Below the pieces are notes generated by a model. It searched no databases. It saw only the letters and a list, made by a program, of their open reading frames with translations, and was not told the origin of the DNA. A DNA stretch of 64,000 bases from Triplophysa rosa (taxonomy: Eukaryota > Chordata > Actinopteri > Cypriniformes > Nemacheilidae), in the NCBI RefSeq assembly GCF_024868665.1, contig NC_079891.1:15404243-15468242 (forward strand). Direction: 5' to 3'. Of this stretch, positions 45,537-54,937 are shown piece by piece; position 1 is the first letter of the stretch, and each line of letters opens with the position of its first letter. The position numbers and the translations under genes are program-made.

Positions 45537-46457
45537 TAAGACTCCTCGCGAGTGCGGTATTGCTGTCCTAGTTTAGGATCGCTTATCTTGGCTTTCCTCT
45601 GTTCAGTTAGGGTTAGGGAGGAGCAGCAGCAGTATTCAGTTCGTATGACAGGCTAACTCGTGAATTAGCTGTGCACGTGCTAAAACAACATTTTCATATC
45701 AATCACTAATCGGTATTTGCGTCTTCTTTTAAATGTAAAAATACTGTTCGGATATATGAACATCAACATAGTTTGTCTGTAAATAGACCAGACTTGACAC
45801 GCTTTCAGGTTCTATATCTCACGCTCTCACTCGGCCCAAATAAATCTCATGTGAAATAACAAAGGCACTGTAAAGTAACGTTAGCCCACACAGCACCAAT
45901 CTGCTCCACACGAAGTGAAACGTAATATTTAACTGCGATGAGTGCGATCTATACAGATTACTGCTGTTTTCATACACTAACAGGTGAATAAATGGGTTCG
46001 CGGTGTTATTACTGTTTACTTATTACGGTATATCAGCAAAAGCAGAGATGATGTTCTTTAGAGTGTTTTACATTCAGTTGGCCAATAAGTATTGTGTGGT
46101 AGCATATTTGTAGCAATATTGCTTCCAACACTTCCAACAAGTTTCCAACGCCTCAAATCAATGCACGTACTTTGGTAAGGAGCGATGCTGGCTCCGCCTT
46201 TACGTAATGACGCTGTACGTCGGAGAGAGCTTGAAGATCAGCTTGAAAAAGCATTTTCAAAACCACATTGAATTTTGCTACACCCATACTATTTCGGTGT
46301 GTAACCGAAAATGCAATCCCAAATATCTAAACTCTTAATTTTAATGCATAACATTTAAATGATAATTTTGCTACATTTTTGCTTGGCTATCTTAAACGTA
46401 TATAATAAACAGAATGGTTTCAAAATTTTAGCAAGTAACATATTTTTTTCCTTTCAG

Positions 46458-46509
46458 CTCTAGCGTGACAGTTTGGTCCCTTTTTGCACCCTGGGTTTAT
46501 GGGTTTTCT
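46458..46509 (+). other. Possible untranslated exon
   Basis: Bounded by a polypyrimidine tract and acceptor (TTCCTTTCAG) and by a donor (TTTTCT|GTAAGT). It is 52 bp, contains stop codons in frames, and lies in order with the downstream coding exons. Confidence 0.4.
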
Positions 46510-46666
46510 GTAAGTATTGACCATAATAATACAACTTTTTATTCAAATTTGTTTTTGGTTTTACTACTGACTTTTTAGTAACACTTACAATAAGGTTCTA
46601 TTTGTTAACATAGGATGTTAATACATTTTAACATTTGGCAATACACTTTTAAATCAATCAATTTAG

Positions 46667-46752
46667 ATCAAGATTTAATGGCGACTTCAGTCATCCTGCT
46701 CTTGATGGCCTTCTTCAGAGAGGCGATGGACTCCCTGTTCATCTTAACTGAT
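46667..46752 (+). CDS. Captured coding exon 1 (hydrophobic/acidic helix)
   Basis: Acceptor ATTTAG at 46661-46666, ATG at 46678, donor GAT|GTAAGT at 46752. It encodes 25 residues (begins MATSVILLL, ends LFILTD) in phase 0. It resembles the segment that precedes the P-x-T-P-x-I motif in a family of fish proteins, some annotated as SAM-domain protein 3-like, as I recall from similar genes. The family link is from memory and needs a search. Confidence 0.5.
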
Positions 46753-46924
46753 GTAAGTATTGTTTTATCTCAACACATTCATTGTTTGTTTTGCCTGCAG
46801 CACCAGAGAACATTTGCAGTTACCTTTAATTTTTAGATTGAAGAACTGGACCCTGATGCCATCATGTTTTCTGTAGTTACTTCAAGTTTTGTGTATTGCT
46901 TCATGTTGTTTTACTATGTTACAG

Positions 46925-47000
46925 GTCACTGCAACCCAGGCAGATGTGGAGGCACACAGGTCATACCAGATACCAGAGACACCCAGACTCATTATGCTCG
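46925..47000 (+). CDS. Captured coding exon 2 (P-E-T-P-R-L-I motif)
   Basis: Acceptor TGTTACAG before 46925 and donor CTCG|GTAAGT after 47000. It continues the previous exon in phase 0 and encodes 25 residues plus one base (begins VTATQADVEAH, includes PETPRLIML). It ends in phase 1, which does not match the next exon. Confidence 0.55.
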
Positions 47001-47040
47001 GTAAGTTTGTACTTTCCCACTACAGTTTCTTTAAATACCC

Positions 47041-47232
47041 ATGTATACACCCACACACTACACTCTCACACACCCACACACTACACTACACCACACACAC
47101 TACTACACTACACTCTCACACACCCACACACTACACTCACACACACACCCACACACACACTACACCTACACACACACACACTCACCACCCACACACTACA
47201 CTACACTCACACACCCTACACTACTCACGTGA
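47041..47232. repeat. CA/CACTA-rich simple repeat
   Basis: An irregular array of ACACACCC and CACTACACT units. It occupies most of the interval between two exons whose phases do not match, so it may have replaced a lost exon. Confidence 0.95.
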
Positions 47233-47352
47233 GTGAGTAAATTCATGAGCACGGTGAGTTCAGATGATTGTGTATTTGAATCTTCGGCATATTTGTAAAT
47301 ATAATAAATATAGGCATATTTGTTGACTTAATGTGTATGATATTGCTAACAG

Positions 47353-47518
47353 GTTTCTGGCCAGAATCAACCCTGAAGATGGGAAAAAATGCACATCCAG
47401 ACAGGGAGTAAGCAAAAAGACAGGGAAGGTGGTGCAGAGAAAGGCAGTGGCCATTAACCCCCATGTGAACAGCTTCATGCAGTCCCTGATGGAGTTTGAA
47501 TGGAAGACTTCAAACTAA
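47353..47518 (+). CDS. Captured terminal exon (C-terminal basic/acidic tail)
   Basis: Acceptor GCTAACAG before 47353; the frame encodes 55 residues (begins FLARINPEDGKK, ends EFEWKTSN) and stops with TAA at 47516-47518. The pattern F-x-x-x-I-N-P ... lysine-rich ... V-N-P-H-V-x-x-F/L ... F-E-W is a conserved C-terminus in a fish protein family. It requires a phase-2 upstream exon, but exon 46925-47000 ends in phase 1, so at least one exon is missing. An AATAAA at about 47977 could end the transcript. Confidence 0.6.
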
Positions 47519-47790
47519 AGGCCAGTGGTCTATCTGCCACAGTTTAATGCATTACTGTTCAGTCCTTTATGAAATTGGAGTAGAATATTCAAAACTATGT
47601 GCAAGTGTTCTCTTTACCTCAGTTAAATATGTTACAGTTTAGTCGTTGATGAACTTTGAATAGAAAATGTCAAACTACGGGCCAGTGTTCTCTTTGCGAG
47701 ATTTAAATGTTACAGTTTAGTCGTTGATGAAGTTTAAATGGAACATTTTAAACTACAGACCAGTGTTCTCTTAGCCAGAGTTAAATGACA
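47481..47790. repeat. 80-bp tandem repeat overlapping a stop codon
   Basis: Units begin AGTCCCTGATGGAGTTTGAA at 47481, AGTCCTTTATGAAATTGGAG at 47561, AGTCGTTGATGAACTTTGAA at 47641 and AGTCGTTGATGAAGTTTAAA at 47719. The first unit contains the last codons and stop of the captured exon; the later three are diverged copies of it lying in the 3' UTR. Confidence 0.88.
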
Positions 47791-48122
47791 CTTGTTACTT
47801 TGTTGCTATTGTTTCTTTTGATGTGTAATGTTTAAATTTCTAGTCACTTAAATGTTGTAATATATACATAGTCGTTATTCAGTTTTTATTAATATAATAC
47901 ATAATACTTCAATACTGTTTCAAATGTTTAATTTTTTAAAAATATTTTAATGCTTTTTGTTTCAATGAAATGATTCAATAAAAAATATGTTTGATGCAAA
48001 TATTGCTTGGATTGCCTTTTGATTCATAATGTCAAGTATAGCAGTTTTGTAATATGAATAACTAATAAAGTAATTATTGCCAAAAGTATTAAATAGTAAT
48101 AATGTGTCAATATAGGTATTAC

Positions 48123-48334
48123 AGTAAATTACAGTATAATACAAATACAGTAAAAATAGACAAATTACAAAATATTGTAAAAATACAGTAAAGACTGTTT
48201 TGTAGCTATACAGTAATATTTTTTGTACTGTAAAATGTATTACAGTACAGCACTGTAAATAAAAATACAGTAACTTGCTGGCAACCGTGCTGCCAGTAAC
48301 TTACTGTAAAAATACAAGGAAATCGTTAACAGTG
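48123..48334. repeat. Subterminal ACAGTAAAA-rich end of the 5-kb element
   Basis: At least ten ACAGTA/TACTGTA motifs on both strands, ending in the inverted terminus TAACAGTG. The left end at 43374-43440 has the same motif type. Confidence 0.75.
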
Positions 48335-48816
48335 TAGTTGACTGAGTTGGAGCCTTCTGTGAATTTGGTTAGACACGTAACGTGATTTTACTCAAATTTA
48401 CGGACTTATTTCCTGGATGTGATGGCAAGGCTTTGCGTATAGTTTGTATAGCCTATAGTTGTATGGTGTTTAGTGATATATGACGTACATGTCAGCATTT
48501 AAGACCCGCGAACCGGACAGAATATATACCGCGATCGCGGGTCTCAAATGTTATAGTTTTCATGAGAAATAAACAAACGGTAGACTCCCAAAATGACCCA
48601 GCACCAGAAATAATATCAAAACACTTCAAAACAGCCTCCATTATTCGCAAACGGTGGATAAAACCTTGAAAAATGATATATGAGCCCACCAAATCACAGA
48701 GATGCTGATTACAATTATTAAAAATGACTAGAGGTCCCCAGGTAATACTATCAGGGCATATCAAGCGATCTCTAACAAAGCAATAGTGACGCATAATACA
48801 AATATGTTTTACTCAC

Positions 48817-49085
48817 ATAAGATTGCTGCGCCATTCCTATCGGATCCAATATTGACGGCACAGAACTGCTTTTTAATTTTAGTCTCTCCGCAAAGACTTG
48901 TTTAAGGAATCCGCATTGAAATGAAGCGAACAAACGCTCAATGTTTTCCCCACGTGAGCTGGAACGTCTTTAAAAATGAACTTCAACCAGGCATTCCTAC
49001 TGTTGAAATCTGAAGGAAGGTTATGCAGCGACTGTGTTCTTCCACAACCAGGCACTGCACAATATTTTGCGATATTTAACGGCAT
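48817..49085 (-). pseudogene. THAP-domain exon of a Kolobok-like transposase
   Basis: On the minus strand the frame from ATG 49085 shows C-x4-C (CAVPGC), a tryptophan (NAWLKF) and C-x-x-H (CSLHF): the C2CH zinc module of THAP DNA-binding domains. A frameshift near 48885, after SLNKSL, moves the following LKLKSSSVPSILDP stretch to another frame. The exon then ends at a donor (CTTAT|GTGAGT at 48817/48816). THAP domains bind transposon ends. Nothing of the catalytic domain follows. Confidence 0.8.
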
Positions 49086-49393
49086 GATGCTTACACTCGC
49101 TCTATCTGATTCCGGGCAGCTTGTGTTCAGTGCTGTCATGCGCGAACCAGTGGGCAGGGCTCGAGAAGTAGGCGTTGATATTCTTCTGGGGAGGCGGTGT
49201 TCAACCTGTCTATGATATAGGTGCATTCCAGAACCTGCCGTTCACTGAGCCTCGTGTCAATAACAGTTGTTATTTCAGTAACAAGGGCGTTTTCAGGTCT
49301 GACACTTACAGGATGTTCGCTTAAATACGATTCCCTCTTATATAACAAAAGCTCGGGTTAAAATTGTGGTCCTATAGTTCACTGCACCTTTAA

Positions 49394-49959
49394 CCATTTA
49401 TTTCAATATGATTTACTGCAAGTCTTTGACATGGTCTTAGTCAGTCAAAATATAAAGATTATACTTTCACAGGATATTCTTTACATTATGTTGGTTGCCA
49501 TGCTAAAAATAATAATAGAACCCTGCCCAAAACACAATAGATGCAGATGGGAACATAGTTTTTTTATTTTGTAATAGAAAAAATGTGTAGTTCCATATGG
49601 TATTTTAATGGAAACCACTAGAACTTATGTAATACTATTTTTAGCAGGATGGGTTTATGTAGAAATATTATATCACAAATAAATGACTTTATAGCTAGGT
49701 TTTTACATGGATAACAGATGTGCAGGATAAAACCTGTGTTTTAGGGATTGTATAGGCCTACATATGCCATCTAAGGCTAAATGTAACTCTTAACTGGTTG
49801 AGAGACAGTGATTAACAAAACCAGCAAGTCCCCCCCAGCTGTCATTGGCTCTTGAAATCTTGCTTGCAATAAATCTTTCAGAATTTTTCTTGATTACATA
49901 TAGAGGCATCCTCTATGCATTCATGAGTGTGGTGGTGCTCATGGGTTGTCGATCTGGGA
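49394..49959. other. No recognisable feature
   Basis: AT-rich sequence between the Kolobok-like element and the LTR at about 49960. Confidence 0.4.
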
Positions 49960-50253
49960 CGGGTTAGTAGGCTCCACGGGTACATCCACGGGTAAGTAAA
50001 CAGAGTTCTGCACTAGCAAACATACAGCACAACTATACAACTAGACCTGACAAAGACTACAACAAAACACAAGGGTTATATAGTGTCCAGGGAATTAAGA
50101 TCATGTGGGGTGCAATCATGGTGTGAACGGGTGCAAAGGATTATGGGGGAATGTAGTCCATGAGTTTAAAAGTCCGGTGAAAGGGAACAGGTGAAACTGG
50201 GAGATAGCGCTGATGTGGGGGGCATGGCTGGCTGCGGCGGAGAGCTCGTTACA
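49960..50253 (-). mobile_element. Solo or isolated LTR of the 40-kb Ty3/Gypsy family
   Basis: On the minus strand it begins TGTAACGAGCTCTCCGCCGC. For about 235 bp it is nearly identical to the LTR at 40021-40352, in the same orientation. No internal region is next to it. The plus-strand left boundary is approximate because similarity fades before 49985. Confidence 0.75.
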
Positions 50254-50935
50254 ATATGTAATGTATATATATATGTATGTGTTTAAGTAAAATGATCATT
50301 TTTGTTCAATTCTGTTAACTAGTTACAACATTTCCCAAAATTCTACATCTTTTTTTTCATTTATTTAAAGAAAACTGAAACGTGACAAACTCTGTCAAAG
50401 TAACAAAAATGATGCTGTTTGCAGATGTTGAATCCTGCAAGGAAAGCATGTTTAAACAACACAATACTAATATCTTTACATGTATTTTAAGAAAATTTCA
50501 AAAATGAATATACTGTATGATGGAGTCAGCCTGATTTATTTCAAATGTTTCATGCATCTTTGCATTCTTTCACATTGCTGTTGGGCAACTTTACAGTATG
50601 TGATTCCTGAGGTTTGTTTCTGTTGAAATTCAGCAGATATGGAACTCGAATACTGGAATACAAGCAGAAATGCTGATTGAAGGCAAAAAAGGAATTGTCT
50701 CTCATTTTTTCCACAGCTGTACTATATAGACAGTTTCATAAGACGTGTGCGCCTGGCCCGAAGTTAACTTCAGGTCTGTGTTTGGTTGATAATATAACAA
50801 TTTATTTTATATTTAATTTATATTAATATTCATTTATAATAATAATATTTTACTGTATATTCATTGTATTTGATTAAATTAAAATAACACAACAGTTATT
50901 GATTCTTTGCAGAGGTCTACCAGAAGTTAATGAAT
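50254..50935. other. No recognisable feature
   Basis: AT-rich sequence; a short TATATATATG run follows the LTR. Confidence 0.4.
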
Positions 50936-51092
50936 TCACCCACAATAGAAGTTAGTGGGGGACAAGAGCTGTTCAGTTACCAACTTTCTTCAAAATATCT
51001 TATTTTGTATTCTGTGGAAGAAAGTAAGTCATAAAGGTTTGAAATGAAAAGAGTGGGAGTAAATGATGACAGAATTTTCATTGTTTGGGCCA
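50936..51092. mobile_element. Right half of a fold-back MITE (TAGTTCACCC family)
   Basis: CTTCAAAATATCTTATTTTG, then AAGTCATAAAGGTTTGAAAT and ATGATGACAGAATTTTCATT match the right arm of the family. The left arm and the terminal GGGTGAACTAT are missing. Confidence 0.75.
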
Positions 51093-52506
51093 CATAACGT
51101 TTGTTTATGTTGTTGCCACTGAAACCGTCTATACATACTGTATATTGTACATATTTGTTATTTGATTTGTTATATTTGTATAATAACAGTCTAACAGATC
51201 CTTTGTGATAAAGCAGCACTGGGAATCTTCTCTAAAGGAAATGTCTTTGATAATGCCTCATTCATTACCCTCCAACATTTGGTGTAAAACAGTTCCACAC
51301 AAAGACGCACTAGTGTTGGACCATTGTATATCAAATGCAACAACTTCTTTCCCAATGAATGTGGCTTTTATTTGGCCACCCCAACCCACTGAAGGGGTTT
51401 CTGTAAAATATGAGGTAACATCAATTGCCCAGTGAACTCACGAGAGCTACGAATGAATGGCTGGCCGAACCCTTCGAAGTCACATTTCATGGTGGAAGAC
51501 CTATACCCTCTACATTCCTATAGAGAATTTTCCATCCATTCTTTATTTAAACCTCTACACTTCCTTTCAGAATCTTTTTGAAACTGAAAAAAAAATTTCA
51601 GATATCTGCAAGTTGTCACTGTACATGTTGTTTTGAAAAGGATAATAGTAAAACAAGCTCTGGGCATTTAGCCCTGTTATGGACTCATTGCTATGGTAAC
51701 TAAGCTTTATATTAGTCCAAATAAAGACTGCACTAAGCAGGGGTTTTAGAAGATGGATGGATTTGGTGTTTAAATGCATGTCTTTTGGGGATGAAGCTGC
51801 TGCCAAGGCCTTGTTTTTTTCTGGGGGGTTTTCTGTTGATTTTTATAGTGTTTTTAGGCAAGAGGCTCATCATAGCTTTCCATTTTAAGATTTGAAACTC
51901 AAGGACCTACAACCTAATTTAGAATGAACATTTTTCAGATTTTTAAAAATGTAAAATAAAAAAATTATATAACAAAAGGAGTGAATTATTATATAACATG
52001 GTGAATAATATTTAATATTCTGCACTCTTTTTGTTCACTAATAAAAAAAGACAGTTTGTTGCACCGAATCCTATTAAGAAAAGTTCAGATTCCCTTGTTT
52101 CTGATGGACGCCGTCATTAAAGACACATTTCAAATATGAGAAATAAAACATTCTGAACCACATGTTTTTTCATTTAAACATTTTTCCTTCAAATGGCTAT
52201 GCTGATAAAATAAATTGTTGTGCTTTAAACACGTAATTAAAAAAAATGAAAAATGAAAATACTATATATTTCTGAGTCTGCCTGCACCTGGTCTTACTTC
52301 TGCTAGTCTGCTATTGACAGTTTAGTTAGAGATGGACTGATCCCCAAACCCCTAAAAGCTTTTAGATAAGGCAGTTATCTATTCTAGACCTTATTATGGC
52401 TCTAAGCAGATTTGGTCACCATGACTAACAGCTTACATTTATTTATGGCTCAACAACAAATGTTGTATGTTGAAACAAAGCACTGATACCTGTAAATTGT
52501 TGTTAT
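51093..52506. other. Unassigned sequence
   Basis: Short chance frames only. No exon, RNA gene or bounded repeat that I can support. Confidence 0.4.
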
Positions 52507-52576
52507 TGTCATGATCCTGTCCTTCTTGTCTGGAGTTTTCTACTTTTGTGGACAGGGTCATGAGAGTACCATGTCT

Positions 52577-52579
52577 TGT

Positions 52580-52665
<86 letters not shown>
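52577..52665. repeat. (GT)n microsatellite inside the 5' LTR
   Basis: About 44 GT units with one GTTTGT interruption near the left. The 3' LTR has a shorter run at the same position (54788-54822). Confidence 0.98.
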
Positions 52666-52666
<1 letters not shown>

Positions 52667-53177
52667 GCATCCTGTGTGGAGACACTGTTGTTATGACATT
52701 GTGCCACGTGTCCTCCTGTCTCGTGCTTTGGCCCCACCCCCTTGTTTCCCCGTTATCTCTCCTTTTGTATTTGATTCCCGTCACCTGCCCGTCACTAGCC
52801 CCGTGTAATTATCCCTTGTTAGTGTTCCCCTTTATTAAGCCCCAGTTCCCTCTGTCCCGTGCCTGTTCGTTTTGTAAATTTTATAAACCTTGTCCTTATG
52901 AAATATTCTATGTCCGAGTTCCCTAGTCCTGTCCTGCCTGCCGGGTTGTTTGGTTTGTTTATTTTAGTTATTTTGTTCTCCTTCTGTTTTGCCCTCTTGT
53001 GGGAAGTGTTTTGTTTAAAGTCTTGTTTTTAGTTAGTTTTTGCTCCCCATGGATTTTTGTTTGTGTTTTGTAAATAAAAGTTTTTCCGTTAACCCCTTGT
53101 TGTCTGCACCTGGATTCTGTCTATAATTCATGACAGAATGAAATTCTGGAGAAAAGGCATTAGAGAAAATCCTGGTG

Positions 53178-53990
53178 GACGGCGTCGGACTCCTCTGGTT
53201 CGGAGCAGGCCATGCTCTCCACTGCGTCGCTGCAGCCAACCATGAGCGCGGTGGCTCGCTTCCAGAAGAAAAGGCGGAGGAGGGGATTGCTGACAGCAGC
53301 ACCGGTATCCAGTCCCAGTCCGGCAGCAGCATCAGAGTCCAGTCCCAGTCCGGCGGCAATGCCGGTATCCAGTCCAACGGCGGTGTCGTTTCCAGTCCCA
53401 GTCCAGCGGTGGCGCTAGCACCCAGTCTGGTCCAGCCGCAGGCATCCAGTCCGGTCCCACCAGCATCCAACCCTGTCCAGCCTGGTCCAGCCGGCATCCA
53501 GTCCGGTATCCAGTCCTGTCCGGCGGGTGTCCAGCTCTGTCCAGCCGGTGTTCGTTTCCAGTCCCAGTCCGGCGGTGACGCTAGCACCCAGTCTGGTCCA
53601 GCCGCAGGCATCCAGTCTGGTCCTGCCGGCATCCAGCCTTGTCCAGCCGGTCCTGCCGGCATCCAGTCCGGTATCCAGTCCTGTCCGGCGGGCATCCAGC
53701 CGGCCGCCCAGCCGACGTTCCAGCCGACATTCCAGCTGGCAGTCCAGCCGGCTTGTCCTCAGCCGGCATCTCCCCAAGCACGTTTCCCCTTGGACACTCT
53801 CCCCAGTCTTCCTCAGCTAAGCCTAGCCTTTCCCGTCCTGCCCCTACTGCTCCTCCCCGCTTTTCAAAGCGAGCCCCTGTCCCTCCTAAGCCACCTCCTT
53901 CTGTCCCACCCTTGTCTAGTGTCCCCAGTTTTGGTCAACCCATTCCCCCTCATCTGTCACGGTTCTGCCTTCTTGTTTCTGAACTTCTAG
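53178..53990 (+). CDS. Basic, proline/glutamine-rich repeat ORF of the LTR element
   Basis: An open region of about 270 codons, with the biologically relevant start probably in another frame. In the frame through ATG 53212 the peptide reads LQPTMSAVARFQKKRRRR, matching the LQPTSRQVARLKKKRQRR block of the 12753 ORF; tandem Ser-Pro-Val/Gln repeats follow. The long frame and the KKRRRR frame differ by one position, so a frameshift is likely. I infer a gag-derived basic protein. The end of the longest frame lies inside the inserted LTR at 53955 and is not original. Confidence 0.45.
   Translation, partial: DGVGLLWFGAGHALHCVAAANHERGGSLPEEKAEEGIADSSTGIQSQSGSSIRVQSQSGGNAGIQSNGGVVSSPSPAVALAPSLVQPQASSPVPPASNPVQPGPAGIQSGIQSCPAGVQLCPAGVRFQSQSGGDASTQSGPAAGIQSGPAGIQPCPAGPAGIQSGIQSCPAGIQPAAQPTFQPTFQLAVQPACPQPASPQARFPLDTLPSLPQLSLAFPVLPLLLLPAFQSEPLSLLSHLLLSHPCLVSPVLVNPFPLICHGSAFLFLNF
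53440..53760. repeat. Degenerate CATCCAGTCCGG/GTCCAGCCGG minisatellite
   Basis: Units such as GGCATCCAGTCCGGTATCCA (twice, at about 53492 and 53659) and GTCCAGCCGG repeat throughout. A block of roughly 60-150 bp around 53395-53480 recurs at 53572-53640, which shows internal duplication. Confidence 0.8.
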
Positions 53991-54525
53991 TCATGTGGCA
54001 GGATCGGGACAGAGCCCTTAGGGTTTTTTGTGAGAAAGCCATGAGTTGTTTATGTTTTTACATCTCATGTGCTTTCTCGTGTCTTGTCATTGGCCCCGCC
54101 CCTCTCGTTTCATGTATTGCCTCCCTGCCGTGTCTAATGTTTCCCACCTGCCCTGTGTTATTATTTCTCGTTTGTGTTCCCTTTAAAAGATCCTCTTGTT
54201 TCATTGTCCTGTGCTCGTTGATTGTTTGTGCTGCGTTTTGCTACGTTCTACGTTTTGATATATCCTGTGCTCACCTATTTTCCCATGTTCGTGTTCCAGT
54301 TTGGATTGTCCTGTCTAGTCTAGTAAGTGTTTAGTTTAGTTTGTCAAGTTATGTTTAGTTTAGTGTTTAGTTAGTTACGTCCCTGTTTTCTTATATTGTA
54401 TTCTCGTTCTCGTTTACACCCCCTCGTAGGTTTCTTGTTGTTTTTTGTTATAATAAATCCTGTCTTGTTAACCCCTGCAAACCCGCCTGCATGCAATTGG
54501 GGTCTCCTCACTGCCATCCGTGACA
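53955..54525 (+). mobile_element. Solo LTR, 571 bp, nested in the proline-rich element
   Basis: TGTCACGG...CCGTGACA with a perfect 5-bp target duplication TCATC (53950-53954 and 54526-54530). It resembles the solo LTR at 15709 (shared TCATTGGCCCCGCCCCTCTC-type and TCTTGTTAACCCC segments). The host element continues without loss on both sides. Confidence 0.95.
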
Positions 54526-54785
54526 TCATCCCCTCCCATTAATGTTATTTTTGTAAAACCACCCCAACCCCTTTGTAGTGACCTTCATGTTCCCCCTCCT
54601 CTGCTGTATTGTTTGTCTGTCGTGTTTGTCTTCATTCCTGTCTGTCTTGCCCTGCTAATTTTTTCCCTTGGGCCGCCAAGGTGCGTCCCTTGGGGCGGGG
54701 GTACTGTCATGATCCTGTCCTTCTGAGTCCTGTCATGATCCTGAGTTTTCTAGTTTTGTGGACAGGGTCATGACAGTACCATGTC

Positions 54786-54787
<2 letters not shown>

Positions 54788-54822
<35 letters not shown>
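54788..54822. repeat. (GT)n microsatellite inside the 3' LTR
   Basis: A pure GT run about 17 units long, at the position equivalent to the longer run in the 5' LTR. Confidence 0.97.
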
Positions 54823-54825
<3 letters not shown>

Positions 54826-54937
54826 TGTGTTGTGTCCTGTGTTGAGACACGTGGCTGTTGTTATGACATTGCTCCACATGTCCTCCTGCTCGTGCTTTGG
54901 CCCCGTCCCCTTGTTTCGCCGTTATCTCTTCTTTTTG

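Larger units (their letters stand above)
43338..48334 (+). mobile_element. 5-kb TA-flanked element with captured gene-like exons
   Basis: The ends CACTGTTA (43338) and TAACAGTG (48334) are inverted and flanked by TA on both sides (43336-43337, 48335-48336). Both subterminal regions contain many ACAGTAAAA/TACTGTA motifs. Inside are candidate exons with canonical splice signals (43546-43639, 46458-46509, 46667-46752, 46925-47000, 47353-47518) and an AATAAA at about 47977. No transposase is recognisable, and the superfamily is unknown (TA duplication would suit Tc1/mariner-like or ISL2EU-like elements). A Harbinger-like element is inserted at 43972-45536. Confidence 0.7.
43113..49389 (-). mobile_element. 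Kolobok-like transposon, split by a 5-kb insertion
   Basis: TTAA lies at 43109-43112 and 49390-49393. The ends are perfect 14-bp inverted repeats, AGGTGCAGTGAACT at 43113 and its complement ending at 49389. The element's own sequence is 43113-43335 plus 48337-49389 (about 1.28 kb); the rest is an inserted element. A THAP-domain exon on the minus strand (49085-48880) plus TTAA targeting fits Kolobok, whose transposases carry THAP domains. The catalytic part is absent, so it is a deletion derivative. Confidence 0.82.

Noticed and set aside
46889..47240. Three overlapping His-Thr-rich frames of 63-115 residues
   Set aside because: They translate a CA-rich simple repeat; only the 46925-47000 part has exon character.
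47481..47790. Repeated exons coding a multi-copy C-terminus
   Set aside because: Only the first unit keeps an open frame joined to the exon; the other units carry stops and substitutions.
52509..52808. Cys-Val and Thr-His repeat proteins
   Set aside because: Translations of the (GT)n tract inside an LTR.
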